From the NCBI RefSeq assembly GCF_021134715.1, contig NC_060026.1, forward strand, positions 10,779,001 through 10,843,000: a stretch of DNA of 64,000 nt, given 5' to 3'. Made by a program: the position numbers and the translations under genes. The notes under the pieces were generated by a model. The model did no database searches. It saw nothing but the letters and a program-made list of their open reading frames with translations, and had not been told where the DNA came from. How positions within the stretch are numbered: the stretch's first letter is position 1; every line of letters starts with the position of its first letter. Shown here piece after piece: positions 9,826-21,821 of the stretch. This DNA comes from Daphnia pulex. Its lineage: Eukaryota > Arthropoda > Branchiopoda > Diplostraca > Daphniidae.

Positions 9826-10400
9826 TTAGAATCACCATTGCCCAAGACAGATTGGTAGAATCTACTCTATTGAGTTTAGTTTGCTGATATTCTTGCGCAG
9901 TACGTATAAGGACGGTACTTAGTGGTTAGTGGTGGTTGAAGCAATCTCTTTAAGCGGACTCTTTTTTGTTTGCCAGATTGGTTTAGATTACTTAATCTTC
10001 CTTTGATCATACCAATTGGTGAATAAACCATTTGTAGGACAGAGAGGTACAAGTTATATCCATCGCCAGACTCTGTGTTTGTATCGTGGAAACCCAAGAT
10101 AGTTATCGGTTCAAACTCGTCGTGTTCCAACTGCTGTGGTAATCGACATTCAGACGCAAATGTTCCTCTTTTTGTAAACTCACTTGGTTCTATGCTCTCC
10201 CATTCCAAAAACTGTAGTCCCGTGTAGATCTAAAGTCACATTTTGATAAAAAGAAAAAAAACAGCTGACTTAGATTCAAATTGAATTAGGATACATGTGT
10301 GTTGAGATAACAAGATATAGAAACAATGGTGATTAATGTTATTTGAACGTTGTATCCGTTTTAAAAGACTAAACATACCTTCACAAGAAATATTTTTGCT

Positions 10401-10472
10401 TGATCTCGACGTGATTTGAACACGCAACCTCCTGATCTGGAGTCAGGCGCGCTACCGTTGCGCCACGAAATC
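10401..10472 (-). tRNA. tRNA-Trp-CCA: tRNA-Trp(CCA)
   Basis: Matches the reference; GACTAAAC trailer type, shared with 8399, 13402, 15392, 18394 and 20394. Confidence 0.97.
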
Positions 10473-10754
10473 TTGATTTTCGATCTAATTACTATCGTTA
10501 TATTTTGGGAACTACGGTGTCTTTTATAAAGGAATAGATTCTGATGGTAAGATTGATTATCACACGAACACATTTAGTCTTTTGAAAGAGTCAGTCAGAT
10601 TAGTCAGGTTATTTTTTTATATTTCCTTGGATCTTTTGATCACCACAAGCCTTGATTTCCGTAATGAAAGCTAACAAGCTTAGGCATGATAGTCGGCTAC
10701 AATAGATGGGTTGTCGTCGTGCAATTTGTATCAAGAAGTATACGTGAGGGGCAA

Positions 10755-10825
10755 GCATCGATGGTTCAGTGGTAGAATGCTCGCCTGCCACGCGGGCGGC
10801 CCGGGTTCGATTCCCGGTCGATGCA
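10755..10825 (+). tRNA. tRNA-Gly-GCC: tRNA-Gly(GCC)
   Basis: Matches the reference, with TTTT. Confidence 0.98.
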
Positions 10826-11400
10826 TTTTAATCACTATTGCCCAAGACAGATTGGTAGAATCTACTCTATTGAGTTTAGTTTGCTGATATTCTTGCGCAG
10901 TACGTCTAAGGACGGTACTTAGTGGTTAGTGGTGGTTGAAGCAATCTCTTTAAGCGGACTCTTTTTTGTTTGCCAGATTGGTTTAGATTACTTAATCTTC
11001 CTTTGATCATACCAATTGGCGAATAAACCATTTGTAGGACAGAGAGGTACAAGTTATATCCATCGCCAGACTCTGTGTTTGTATCGTGGAAACCCAAGAT
11101 AGTTATCGGTTCAAACTCGTCGTGTTCCAACTGCTGTGGTAATCGACATTCAGACGCAAATGTTCCCCCTTTTGTAAACTCACTTGGTTCTATGCTCTCC
11201 CATTCCAAAAACTGTAGTCCCGTGTAGATCTAAAGTCACATTTTGATAAAAAGAAAAAAAGCAGCTGACTACAATTCAAATTGAATTAGGATACATGTGT
11301 GTTGAGATAATAAGATATAGAAACGATGGTGATTAATGTTATTTGAACGTTGTATCTGTTCTATAAGCCCAAACATACCTTCACAAGAAATATTTTTGCT

Positions 11401-11472
11401 TGATCTCGACGTGATTTGAACACGCAACCTCCTGATCTGGAGTCAGGCGCGCTACCGTTGCGCCACGAAAAC
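11401..11472 (-). tRNA. tRNA-Trp-CCA: tRNA-Trp(CCA) with acceptor mismatch
   Basis: Position 2 is U instead of A, giving a U2-U71 mismatch. CTATAAG trailer type without the T4. Confidence 0.88.
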
Positions 11473-11754
11473 TTGATTTTCGATGTAATTACTATCGTTA
11501 TATTTTGGGAACTACGGTGTCTTTTATAAAGGAATAGATTCTGATGGTAAGATTGATTATCACACGAACACATTTAGTCTTTTGAAAGAGTCAGTCAGAT
11601 TAGTCAGGTTATTTTTTTATATTTCCTTGGATCTTTTGATCGCCACAAGCCTTGATTTCCGTAATGAAAGCTAACAAGCTTAGGCATGATAGTCGGCTAT
11701 AATAGATGGGTTGTCGTCGTGCAATTTGTATCAAGAAGTATACGTGAGGGGCAA

Positions 11755-11825
11755 GCATCGATGGTTCAGTGGTAGAATGCTCGCCTGCCACGCGGGCGGC
11801 CCGGGTTCGATTCCCGGTCGATGCA
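11755..11825 (+). tRNA. tRNA-Gly-GCC: tRNA-Gly(GCC)
   Basis: Matches the reference, with TTTT. Confidence 0.98.
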
Positions 11826-12401
11826 TTTTAATCACCAATGCCCAAGACAGGTTGGTAGAATCTACTCTATTGAGTTTAGTTTGCTGATATTCTTGCGCAG
11901 TGCGTATAAGGACGGTACTTAGTGGTTAGTGGTGGTTGAAGCAATCTCTTTAAGCGGACTCTTTTTTGTTTGCCAGATTGGTTTAGATTACTTAATCTTC
12001 CTTTGATCATACCAATTGGCGAATAAACCATTTGTAGGACAGAGAGGTACAAGTTATATCCATCGCCAGACTCTGTGTTTGTATCGTGGAAACCCAAGAT
12101 AGTTATCGGTTCAAACTCGTCGTGTTCCAACTGCTGTGGTAATCGACATTCAGACGCAAATGTTCCCCCTTTTGTAAACTCACTTGGTTCTATGCTCTCC
12201 CATTCCAAAAACTGTAGTCCCGTGTAGATCTAAAGTCACATTTTGATAAAAAGAAAAAAAAACAGCTGACTAAGATTCAAATTGAATTAGGATACATGTG
12301 TGTTGAGATAACAAGATATAGAAACAATGGTGATTAATGTTATTTGAACGTTGTATCCGTTTTAAAAGCCTAAACATACCTTCACAAGAAATATTTTTGC
12401 T

Positions 12402-12473
12402 TGATCTCGACGTGATTTGAACACGCAACCTCCTGATCTGGAGTCAGGCGCGCTACCGTTGCGCCACGAAATC
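12402..12473 (-). tRNA. tRNA-Trp-CCA: tRNA-Trp(CCA)
   Basis: Matches the reference; first Trp of the five-unit higher-order repeat. Confidence 0.97.
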
Positions 12474-12755
12474 TTGATTTTCGATGTAATTACTATCGTT
12501 ATATTTTGGGAACTACGGTGTCTTTTATAAAGGAATAGATTCTGATGGTAAGATTGATTATCACACGAACACATTTAGTCTTTTGAAAGAGTCAGTCAGA
12601 TTAGTCAGGTTATTTTTTTATATTTCGTTGGATCTTTTGATCGCCACAAGCCTTGATTTCCGTAATGAAAGCTAACAAGCTTAGGCATGATAGTCGGCTA
12701 CAATAGATGGGTTGTCGTCGTGCAATTTGTATCAAGAAGTATACGTGAGGGGCAA

Positions 12756-12826
12756 GCATCGATGGTTCAGTGGTAGAATGCTCGCCTGCCACGCGGGCGG
12801 CCCGGGTTCGATTCCCGGTCGATGCA
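12756..12826 (+). tRNA. tRNA-Gly-GCC: tRNA-Gly(GCC)
   Basis: Matches the reference, with TTTT. Confidence 0.98.
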
Positions 12827-13401
12827 TTTTAATCACTATTGCCCAAGACAGATTGGTAGAATCTACTCTATTGAGTTTAGTTTGCTGATATTCTTGCGCA
12901 GTACGTCTAAGGACGGTACTTAGTGGTTAGTGGTGGTTGAAGCAATCTCTTTAAGCGGACTCTTTTTTGTTTGCCAGATTGGTTTAGATTACTTAATCTT
13001 CCTTTGATCATACCAATTGGCGAATAAACCATTTGTAGGACAGAGAGGTACAAGTTATATCCATCGCCAGACTCTGTGTTTGTATCGTGGAAACCCAAGA
13101 TAGTTATCGGTTCAAACTCGTCGTGTTCCAACTGCTGTGGTAATCGACATTCAGACGCAAATGTTCCTCTTTTTGTAAACTCACTTGGTTCTATGCTCTC
13201 CCATTCCAAAAACTGTAGTCCCGTGTAGATCTAAAGTCACATTTTGATAAAAAGAAAAAAAACAGCTGACTTAGATTCAAATTGAATTAGGATACATGTG
13301 TGTTGAGATAACAAGATATAGAAACAATGGTGATTAATGTTATTTGAACGTTGTATCCGTTTTAAAAGACTAAACATACCTTCACAAGAAATATTTTTGC
13401 T

Positions 13402-13473
13402 TGATCTCGACGTGATTTGAACACGCAACCTCCTGATCTGGAGTCAGGCGCGCTACCGTTGCGCCACAAAATC
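13402..13473 (-). tRNA. tRNA-Trp-CCA: tRNA-Trp(CCA)
   Basis: U6 replaces C6, leaving a U-G pair in the acceptor; otherwise reference. Confidence 0.94.
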
Positions 13474-13755
13474 TTGATTTTTGATGTAATTACTATCGTT
13501 ATATTTTGGGAACTACGGTGTCTTTTATAAAGGAATAGATTCTGATGGTAAGATTGATTATCACACGAACACATTTAGTCTTTTGAAAGAGTCAGTCAGA
13601 TTAGTCAGGTTATTTTTTTATATTTCGTTGGATCTTTTGATCGCCACAAGCCTTGATTTCCGTAATGAAAGCTAACAAGCTTAGGCATGATAGTCGGCTA
13701 CAATAGATGGGTTGTCGTCGTGCAATTTGTATCAAGAAGTATACGTGAGGGGCAA

Positions 13756-13826
13756 GCATCGATGGTTCAGTGGTAGAATGCTCGCCTGCCACGCGGGCGG
13801 CCCGGGTTCGATTCCCGGTCGATGCA
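13756..13826 (+). tRNA. tRNA-Gly-GCC: tRNA-Gly(GCC)
   Basis: Matches the reference. It is the higher-order-repeat partner of the GCA variant at 18748, so it shows the ancestral anticodon. Confidence 0.98.
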
Positions 13827-14401
13827 TTTTAATCATCATTGCCCAAGACAGATTGGTAGAATCTACTCTATTGAGTTTAGTTTGCTGATATTCTTGCGCA
13901 GTACGTATAAGGACGGTACTTAGTGGTTAGTGGTGGTTGAAGCAATCTCTTTAAGCGGACTCTTTTTTGTTTGCCAGATTGGTTTAGATTACTTAATCTT
14001 CCTTTGATCATACCAATTGGCGAATAAACCATTTGTAGGACAGAGAGGTACAAGTTATATCCATCGCCAGACTCTGTGTTTGTATCGTGGAAACCCAAGA
14101 TAGTTATCGGTTCAAACTCGTCGTGTTCCAACTGCTGTGGTAATCAACATTCAGACGCAAATGTTCCCCCTTTTGTAAACTCACTTGGTTCTATGCTCTC
14201 CCATTCCAAAAACTGTAGTCCCGTGTAGATCTAAAGTCACATTTTGATAAAAAGAAAAAAAGCAGCTGACTACAATTCAAATTGAATTAGGATACATGTG
14301 TGTTGAGATAACAAGATATAGAAACGATGGTGATTAATGTTATTTGAACGTTGTATCTGTTCTATAAGCCCAAACATACCTTCACAAGAAATATTTTTGC
14401 T

Positions 14402-14473
14402 TGATCTCGACGTGATTTGAACACGCAACCTCCTGATCTGGAGTCAGGCGCGCTACCGTTGCGCCACGAAATC
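14402..14473 (-). tRNA. tRNA-Trp-CCA: tRNA-Trp(CCA), altered upstream spacing
   Basis: The body matches the reference. A 10-bp deletion just upstream moves the TATA-like element closer, and the trailer is the CTATAAG type. Confidence 0.95.
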
Positions 14474-14745
14474 TTGATTTTTGATGTGTTATATTTTGGG
14501 AACTACGGTGTCTTTTATAAAGGAATAGATTCTGATGGTAAGATTGATTATCACACGAACACATTTAGTCTTTTGAAAGAGTCAGTCAGATTAGTCAGGT
14601 TATTTTTTTATATTTCGTTGGATCTTTTGATCGCCACAAGCCTTGATTTCCGTAATGAAAGCTAACAAGCTTAGGCATGATAGTCGGCTACAATAGATGG
14701 GTTGTCGTCGTGCAATTTGTATCAAGAAGTATACGTGAGGGGCAA

Positions 14746-14816
14746 GCATCGATGGTTCAGTGGTAGAATGCTCGCCTGCCACGCGGGCGGCCCGGGTTCG
14801 ATTCCCGGTCGATGCA
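14746..14816 (+). tRNA. tRNA-Gly-GCC: tRNA-Gly(GCC)
   Basis: Matches the reference, with TTTT. Confidence 0.98.
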
Positions 14817-15391
14817 TTTTAATCATCATTGCCCAAGACAGATTGGTAGAATCTACTCTATTGAGTTTAGTTTGCTGATATTCTTGCGCAGTACGTATAA
14901 GGACGGTACTTAGTGGTTAGTGGTGGTTGAAGCAATCTCTTTAAGCGGACTCTTTTTTGTTTGCCAGATTGGTTTAGATTACTTAATCTTCCTTTGATCA
15001 TACCAATTGGCGAATAAACCATTTGTAGGACAGAGAGGTACAAGTTATATCCATCGCCAGACTCTGTGTTTGTATCGTAGAAACCCAAGATAGTTATCGG
15101 TTCAAACTCGTCGTGTTCCAACTGCTGTGGTAATCGACATTCAGACGCAAATGTTCCTCTTTTTGTAAACTCACTTGGTTCTATGCTCTCCCATTCCAAA
15201 AACTGTAGTCCCGTGTAGATCTAAAGTCACATTTTGATAAAAAGAAAAAAAACAGCTGACTTAGATTCAAATTGAATTAGGATACATGTGTGTTGAGATA
15301 ACAAGATATAGAAACAATGGTGATTAATGTTATTTGAACGTTGTATCCGTTTTAAAAGACTAAACATACCTTCACAAGAAATATTTTTGCT

Positions 15392-15463
15392 TGATCTCGA
15401 CGTGATTTGAACACGCAACCTCCTGATCTGGAGTCAGGCGCGCTACCGTTGCGCCACGAAATC
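15392..15463 (-). tRNA. tRNA-Trp-CCA: tRNA-Trp(CCA)
   Basis: Matches the reference; GACTAAAC trailer type. Confidence 0.97.
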
Positions 15464-15745
15464 TTGATTTTCGATGTAATTACTATCGTTATATTTTGGG
15501 AACTACGGTGTCTTTTATAAAGGAATAGATTCTGATGGTAAGATTGATTATCACACGAACACATTTAGTCTTTTGAAAGAGTCAGTCAGATTAGTCAGGT
15601 TATTTTTTTATATTTCCTTGGATCTTTTGATCGCCACAAGCCTTGATTTCCGTAATGAAAGCTAACAAGCTTAGGCATGATAGTCGGCTATAATAGATGG
15701 GTTGTCGTCGTGCAATTTGTATCAAGAAGTATACGTGAGGGGCAA

Positions 15746-15816
15746 GCATCGATGGTTCAGTGGTAGAATGCTCGCCTGCCACGCGGGCGGCCCGGGTTCG
15801 ATTCCCGGTCGATGCA
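15746..15816 (+). tRNA. tRNA-Gly-GCC: tRNA-Gly(GCC)
   Basis: Matches the reference, with TTTT. Confidence 0.98.
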
Positions 15817-16393
15817 TTTTAATCATCATTGCCCAAGACAGATTGGTAGAATCTACTCTATTGAGTTTAGTTTGCTGATATTCTTGCGCAGTACGTATAA
15901 GGACGGTACTTAGTGGTTAGTGGTGGTTGAAGCAATCTCTTTAAGCGGACTCTTTTTTGTTTGCCAGATTGGTTTAGATTACTTAATCTTCCTTTGATCA
16001 TACCAATTGGCGAATAAACCATTTGTAGGACAGAGAGGTACAAGTTATATCCATCGCCAGACTCTGTGTTTGTATCGTAGAAACCCAAGATAGTTATCGG
16101 TTCAAACTCGTCGTGTTCCAACTGCTGTGGTAATCGACATTCAGACGCAAATGTTCCTCTTTTTGTAAACTCACTTGGTTCTATGCTCTCCCATTCCAAA
16201 AACTGTAGTCCCGTGTAGATCTAAAGTCACATTTTGATAAAAAGAAAAAAAAAACAGCTGACTAAACTTCAAATTGAATTAGGATACATGTGTGTTGAGA
16301 TAACAAGATATAGAAACAATGGTGATTAATGTTATTTGAACGTTGTATCCGTTTTAAAAGCCTAAACATACCTTCACAAGAAATATTTTTGCT

Positions 16394-16465
16394 TGATCTC
16401 GACGTGATTTGAATACGCAACCTCCTGATCTGGAGTCAGGCGCGCTACCGTTGCGCCACGAAATC
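16394..16465 (-). tRNA. tRNA-Trp-CCA: tRNA-Trp(CCA) with B-box change
   Basis: A replaces G53, breaking the conserved 53-61 pair and changing the B box to ATTCAAATC. Shared with 21396. Confidence 0.85.
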
Positions 16466-16747
16466 TTGATTTTCGATGTAATTACTGTCGTTATATTTTG
16501 GGAACTACGGTGTCTTTTATAAAGGAATAGATTCTGATGGTAAGATTGATTATCACACGAACACATTTAGTCTTTTGAAAGAGTCAGTCAGATTAGTCAG
16601 GTTATTTTTTTATATTTCCTTGGATCTTTTGATCGCCACAAGCCTTGATTTCCGTAATGAAAGCTAACAAGCTTAGGCATGATAGTCGGCTATAATAGAT
16701 GGGTTGTCGTCGTGCAATTTGTATCAAGAAGTATACGTGATGGGCAA

Positions 16748-16818
16748 GCATCGATGGTTCAGTGGTAGAATGCTCGCCTGCCACGCGGGCGGCCCGGGTT
16801 CGATTCCCGGTCGATGCA
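16748..16818 (+). tRNA. tRNA-Gly-GCC: tRNA-Gly(GCC)
   Basis: Body matches the reference; the 5' flank reads GATGGGCAA instead of GAGGGGCAA. Confidence 0.98.
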
Positions 16819-17393
16819 TTTTAATCACCAATGCCCAAGACAGGTTGGTAGAATCTACTCTATTGAGTTTAGTTTGCTGATATTCTTGCGCAGTGCGTAT
16901 AAGGACGGTACTTAGTGGTTAGTGGTGGTTGAAGCAATCTCTTTAAGCGGACTCTTTTTTGTTTGCCAGATTGGTTTAGATTACTTAATCTTCCTTTGAT
17001 CATACCAATTGGCGAATAAACCATTTGTAGGACAGAGAGGTACAAGTTATATCCATCGCCAGACTCTGTGTTTGTATCGTGGAAACCCAAGATAGTTATC
17101 GGTTCAAACTCGTCGTGTTCCAACTGCTGTGGTAATCGACATTCAGACGCAAATGTTCCCCCTTTTGTAAACTCCTTGGTTCTATGCTCTCCCATTCCAA
17201 AAACTGTAGTCCCGTGTAGATCTAAAGTCACATTTTGATAAAAAGAAAAAAAAACAGCTGACTAAGATTCAAATTGAATTAGGATACATGTGTGTTGAGA
17301 TAACAAGATATAGAAACAATGGTGATTAATGTTATTTGAACGTTGTATCCGTTTTAAAAGCCTAAACATACCTTCACAAGAAATATTTTTGCT

Positions 17394-17465
17394 TGATCTC
17401 GACGTGATTTGAACACGCAACCTCCTGATCTGGAGTCAGGCGCGCTACCGTTGCGCCACGAAATC
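17394..17465 (-). tRNA. tRNA-Trp-CCA: tRNA-Trp(CCA)
   Basis: Matches the reference; start of the second five-unit repeat copy. The spacer before it carries a 1-bp deletion in the exon-like block. Confidence 0.97.
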
Positions 17466-17747
17466 TTGATTTTCGATGTAATTACTATCGTTATATTTTG
17501 GGAACTACGGTGTCTTTTATAAAGGAATAGATTCTGATGGTAAGATTGATTATCACACGAACACATTTAGTCTTTTGAAAGAGTCAGTCAGATTAGTCAG
17601 GTTATTTTTTTATATTTCGTTGGATCTTTTGATCGCCACAAGCCTTGATTTCCGTAATGAAAGCTAACAAGCTTAGGCATGATAGTCGGCTACAATAGAT
17701 GGGTTGTCGTCGTGCAATTTGTATCAAGAAGTATACGTGAGGGGCAA

Positions 17748-17818
17748 GCATCGATGGTTCAGTGGTAGAATGCTCGCCTGCCACGCGGGCGGCCCGGGTT
17801 CGATTCCCGGTCGATGCA
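17748..17818 (+). tRNA. tRNA-Gly-GCC: tRNA-Gly(GCC)
   Basis: Matches the reference, with TTTT. Confidence 0.98.
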
Positions 17819-18393
17819 TTTTAATCACTATTGCCCAAGACAGATTGGTAGAATCTACTCTATTGAGTTTAGTTTGCTGATATTCTTGCGCAGTACGTCT
17901 AAGGACGGTACTTAGTGGTTAGTGGTGGTTGAAGCAATCTCTTTAAGCGGACTCTTTTTTGTTTGCCAGATTGGTTTAGATTACTTAATCTTCCTTTGAT
18001 CATACCAATTGGCGAATAAACCATTTGTAGGACAGAGAGGTACAAGTTATATCCATCGCCAGACTCTGTGTTTGTATCGTGGAAACCCAAGATAGTTATC
18101 GGTTCAAACTCGTCGTGTTCCAACTGCTGTGGTAATCGACATTCAGACGCAAATGTTCCTCTTTTTGTAAACTCACTTGGTTCTATGCTCTCCCATTCCA
18201 AAAACTGTAGTCCCGTGTAGATCTAAAGTCACATTTTGATAAAAAGAAAAAAAACAGCTGACTTAGATTCAAATTGAATTAGGATACATGTGTGTTGAGA
18301 TAACAAGATATAGAAACAATGGTGATTAATGTTATTTGAACGTTGTATCCGTTTTAAAAGACTAAACATACCTTCACAAGAAATATTTTTGCT

Positions 18394-18465
18394 TGATCTC
18401 GACGTGATTTGAACACGCAACCTCCTGATCTGGAGTCAGGCGCGCTACCGTTGCGCCACGAAATC
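18394..18465 (-). tRNA. tRNA-Trp-CCA: tRNA-Trp(CCA)
   Basis: Matches the reference; GACTAAAC trailer type. Confidence 0.97.
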
Positions 18466-18747
18466 TTGATTTTTGATGTAATTACTATCGTTATATTTTG
18501 GGAACTACGGTGTCTTTTATAAAGGAATAGATTCTGATGGTAAGATTGATTATCACACGAACACATTTAGTCTTTTGAAAGAGTCAGTCAGATTAGTCAG
18601 GTTATTTTTTTATATTTCGTTGGATCTTTTGATCGCCACAAGCCTTGATTTCCGTAATGAAAGCTAACAAGCTTAGGCATGATAGTCGGCTACAATAGAT
18701 GGGTTGTCGTCGTGCAATTTGTATCAAGAAGTATACGTGAGGGGCAA

Positions 18748-18818
18748 GCATCGATGGTTCAGTGGTAGAATGCTCGCCTGCAACGCGGGCGGCCCGGGTT
18801 CGATTCCCGGTCGATGCA
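18748..18818 (+). tRNA. tRNA-Gly body with GCA (Cys) anticodon
   Basis: One base differs from the reference: the anticodon loop is CTGCAAC, so the anticodon is GCA (UGC/UGU codons) instead of GCC. All stems, both promoter boxes and TTTT are intact, so it should be transcribed and folded. GlyRS is known to read C35 and C36, so glycine charging is probably reduced. CysRS prefers a U73 discriminator and this copy has A73. If it is charged at all, the outcome could be Gly at Cys codons. Its partner copy at 13756 has the normal GCC. Confidence 0.93.
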
Positions 18819-19393
18819 TTTTAATCATCATTGCCCAAGACAGATTGGTAGAATCTACTCTATTGAGTTTAGTTTGCTGATATTCTTGCGCAGTACGTAT
18901 AAGGACGGTACTTAGTGGTTAGTGGTGGTTGAAGCAATCTCTTTAAGCGGACTCTTTTTTGTTTGCCAGATTGGTTTAGATTACTTAATCTTCCTTTGAT
19001 CATACCAATTGGCGAATAAACCATTTGTAGGACAGAGAGGTACAAGTTATATCCATCGCCAGACTCTGTGTTTGTATCGTGGAAACCCAAGATAGTTATC
19101 GGTTCAAACTCGTCGTGTTCCAACTGCTGTGGTAATCAACATTCAGACGCAAATGTTCCCCCTTTTGTAAACTCACTTGGTTCTATGCTCTCCCATTCCA
19201 AAAACTGTAGTCCCGTGTAGATCTAAAGTCACATTTTGATAAAAAGAAAAAAAGCAGCTGACTACAATTCAAATTGAATTAGGATACATGTGTGTTGAGA
19301 TAACAAGATATAGAAACGATGGTGATTAATGTTATTTGAACGTTGTATCTGTTCTATAAGCCCAAACATACCTTCACAAGAAATATTTTTGCT

Positions 19394-19465
19394 TGATCTC
19401 GACGTGATTTGAACACGCAACCTCCCGATCTGGAGTCAGGCGCGCTACCGTTGCGCCACGAAATC
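19394..19465 (-). tRNA. tRNA-Trp-CCA: tRNA-Trp(CCA)
   Basis: G41 replaces A41, leaving a U29-G41 wobble in the anticodon stem. CTATAAG trailer type. Confidence 0.94.
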
Positions 19466-19747
19466 TTGATTTTTGATGTAATTACTATCGTTATATTTTG
19501 GGAACTACGGTGTCTTTTATAAAGGAATAGATTCTGATGGTAAGATTGATTATCACACGAACACATTTAGTCTTTTGAAAGAGTCAGTCAGATTAGTCAG
19601 GTTATTTTTTTATATTTCGTTGGATCTTTTGATCGCCACAAGCCTTGATTTCCGTAATGAAAGCTAACAAGCTTAGGCATGATAGTCGGCTACAATAGAT
19701 TGGTTGTCGTCGTGCAATTTGTATCAAGAAGTATACGTGAGGGGCAA

Positions 19748-19818
19748 GCATCGATGGTTCAGTGGTAGAATGCTCGCCTGCCACGCGGGCGGCCCGGGTT
19801 CGATTCCCGGTCGATGCA
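19748..19818 (+). tRNA. tRNA-Gly-GCC: tRNA-Gly(GCC)
   Basis: Matches the reference, with TTTT. Confidence 0.98.
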
Positions 19819-20393
19819 TTTTAATCACTATTGCCCAAGACAGATTGGTAGAATCTACTCTATTGAGTTTAGTTTGCTGATATTCTTGCGCAGTACGTAT
19901 AAGGACGGTACTTAGTGGTTAGTGGTGGTTGAAGCAATCTCTTTAAGCGGACTCTTTTTTGTTTGCCAGATTGGTTTAGATTACTTAATCTTCCTTTGAT
20001 CATACCAATTGGCGAATAAACCATTTGTAGGACAGAGAGGTACAAGTTATATCCATCGCCAGACTCTGTGTTTGTATCGTAGAAACCCAAGATAGTTATC
20101 GGTTCAAACTCGTCGTGTTCCAACTGCTGTGGTAATCGACATTCAGACGCAAATGTTCCTCTTTTTGTAAACTCACTTGGTTCTATGCTCTCCCATTCCA
20201 AAAACTGTAGTCCCGTGTAGATCTAAAGTCACATTTTGATAAAAAGAAAAAAAACAGCTGACTTAGATTCAAATTGAATTAGGATACATGTGTGTTGAGA
20301 TAACAAGATATAGAAACAATGGTGATTAATGTTATTTGAACGTTGTATCCGTTTTAAAAGACTAAACATACCTTCACAAGAAATATTTTTGCT

Positions 20394-20465
20394 TGATCTC
20401 GACGTGATTTGAACACGCAACCTCCTGATCTGGAGTCAGGCGCGCTACCGTTGCGCCACGAAATC
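20394..20465 (-). tRNA. tRNA-Trp-CCA: tRNA-Trp(CCA)
   Basis: Matches the reference; GACTAAAC trailer type. Confidence 0.97.
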
Positions 20466-20747
20466 TTGATTTTCGATGTAATTACTATCGTTATATTTTG
20501 GGAACTACGGTGTCTTTTATAAAGGAATAGATTCTGATGGTAAGATTGATTATCACACGAACACATTTAGTCTTTTGAAAGAGTCAGTCAGATTAGTCAG
20601 GTTATTTTTTTATATTTCCTTGGATCTTTTGATCGCCACAAGCCTTGATTTCCGTAATGAAAGCTAACAAGCTTAGGCATGATAGTCGGCTATAATAGAT
20701 GGGTTGTCGTCGTGCAATTTGTATCAAGAAGTATACGTGAGGGGCAA

Positions 20748-20818
20748 GCATCGATGGTTCAGTGGTAGAATGCTCGCCTGCCACGCGGGCGGCCCGGGTT
20801 CGATTCCCGGTCGATGCA
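20748..20818 (+). tRNA. tRNA-Gly-GCC: tRNA-Gly(GCC)
   Basis: Matches the reference, with TTTT. Confidence 0.98.
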
Positions 20819-21395
20819 TTTTAATCACCAATGCCCAAGACAGGTTGGTAGAATCTACTCTATTGAGTTTAGTTTGCTGATATTCTTGCGCAGTACGTCT
20901 AAGGACGGTACTTAGTGGTTAGTGGTGGTTGAAGCAATCTCTTTAAGCGGACTCTTTTTTGTTTGCCAGATTGGTTTAGATTTCTTAATCTTCCTTTGAT
21001 CATACCAATTGGCGAATAAACCATTTGTAGGACAGAGAGGTACAAGTTATATCCATCGCCAGACTCTGTGTTTGTATCGTGGAAACCCAAGATAGTTATC
21101 GGTTCAAACTCGTCGTGTTCCAACTGCTGTGGTAATCGACATTCAGACGCAAATGTTCCCCCTTTTGTAAACTCACTTGGTTCTATGCTCTCCCATTCCA
21201 AAAACTGTAGTCCCGTGTAGATCTAAAGTCACATTTTGATAAAAAGAAAAAAAAAACAGCTGACTAAACTTCAAATTGAATTAGGATACATGTGTGTTGA
21301 GATAACAAGATATAGAAACAATGGTGATTAATGTTATTTGAACGTTGTATCCGTTTTAAAAGCCTAAACATACCTTCACAAGAAATATTTTTGCT

Positions 21396-21467
21396 TGATC
21401 TCGACGTGATTTGAATACGCAACCTCCTGATCTGGAGTCAGGCGCGCTACCGTTGCGCCACGAAATC
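21396..21467 (-). tRNA. tRNA-Trp-CCA: tRNA-Trp(CCA) with B-box change
   Basis: Same G53-to-A change as 16394, its higher-order-repeat partner 5,002 bp away. Confidence 0.85.
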
Positions 21468-21750
21468 TTGATTTTCGATGTAATTACTATCGTTATATTT
21501 TGGGAACTACGGTGTCTTTTATAAAGGAATAGATTCTGATGGTAAGATTGATTATCACACGAACACATTTAGTCTTTTGAAAGAGTCAGTCAGATTAGTC
21601 AGGTTATTTTTTTTATATTTCGTTGGATCTTTTGATCGCCACAAGCCTTGATTTCCGTAATGAAAGCTAACAAGCTTAGGCATGATAGTCGGCTACAATA
21701 GATGGGTTGTCGTCGTGCAATTTGTATCAAGAAGTATACGTGAGGGGCAA

Positions 21751-21821
21751 GCATCGATGGTTCAGTGGTAGAATGCTCGCCTGCCACGCGGGCGGCCCGG
21801 GTTCGATTGCCGGTCGATGCA
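21751..21821 (+). tRNA. tRNA-Gly-GCC: tRNA-Gly(GCC) with broken 53-61 pair
   Basis: G replaces C61 (GTTCGATTGCC), disrupting the near-universal G53-C61 pair and the B box. Probably impaired. Confidence 0.85.
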
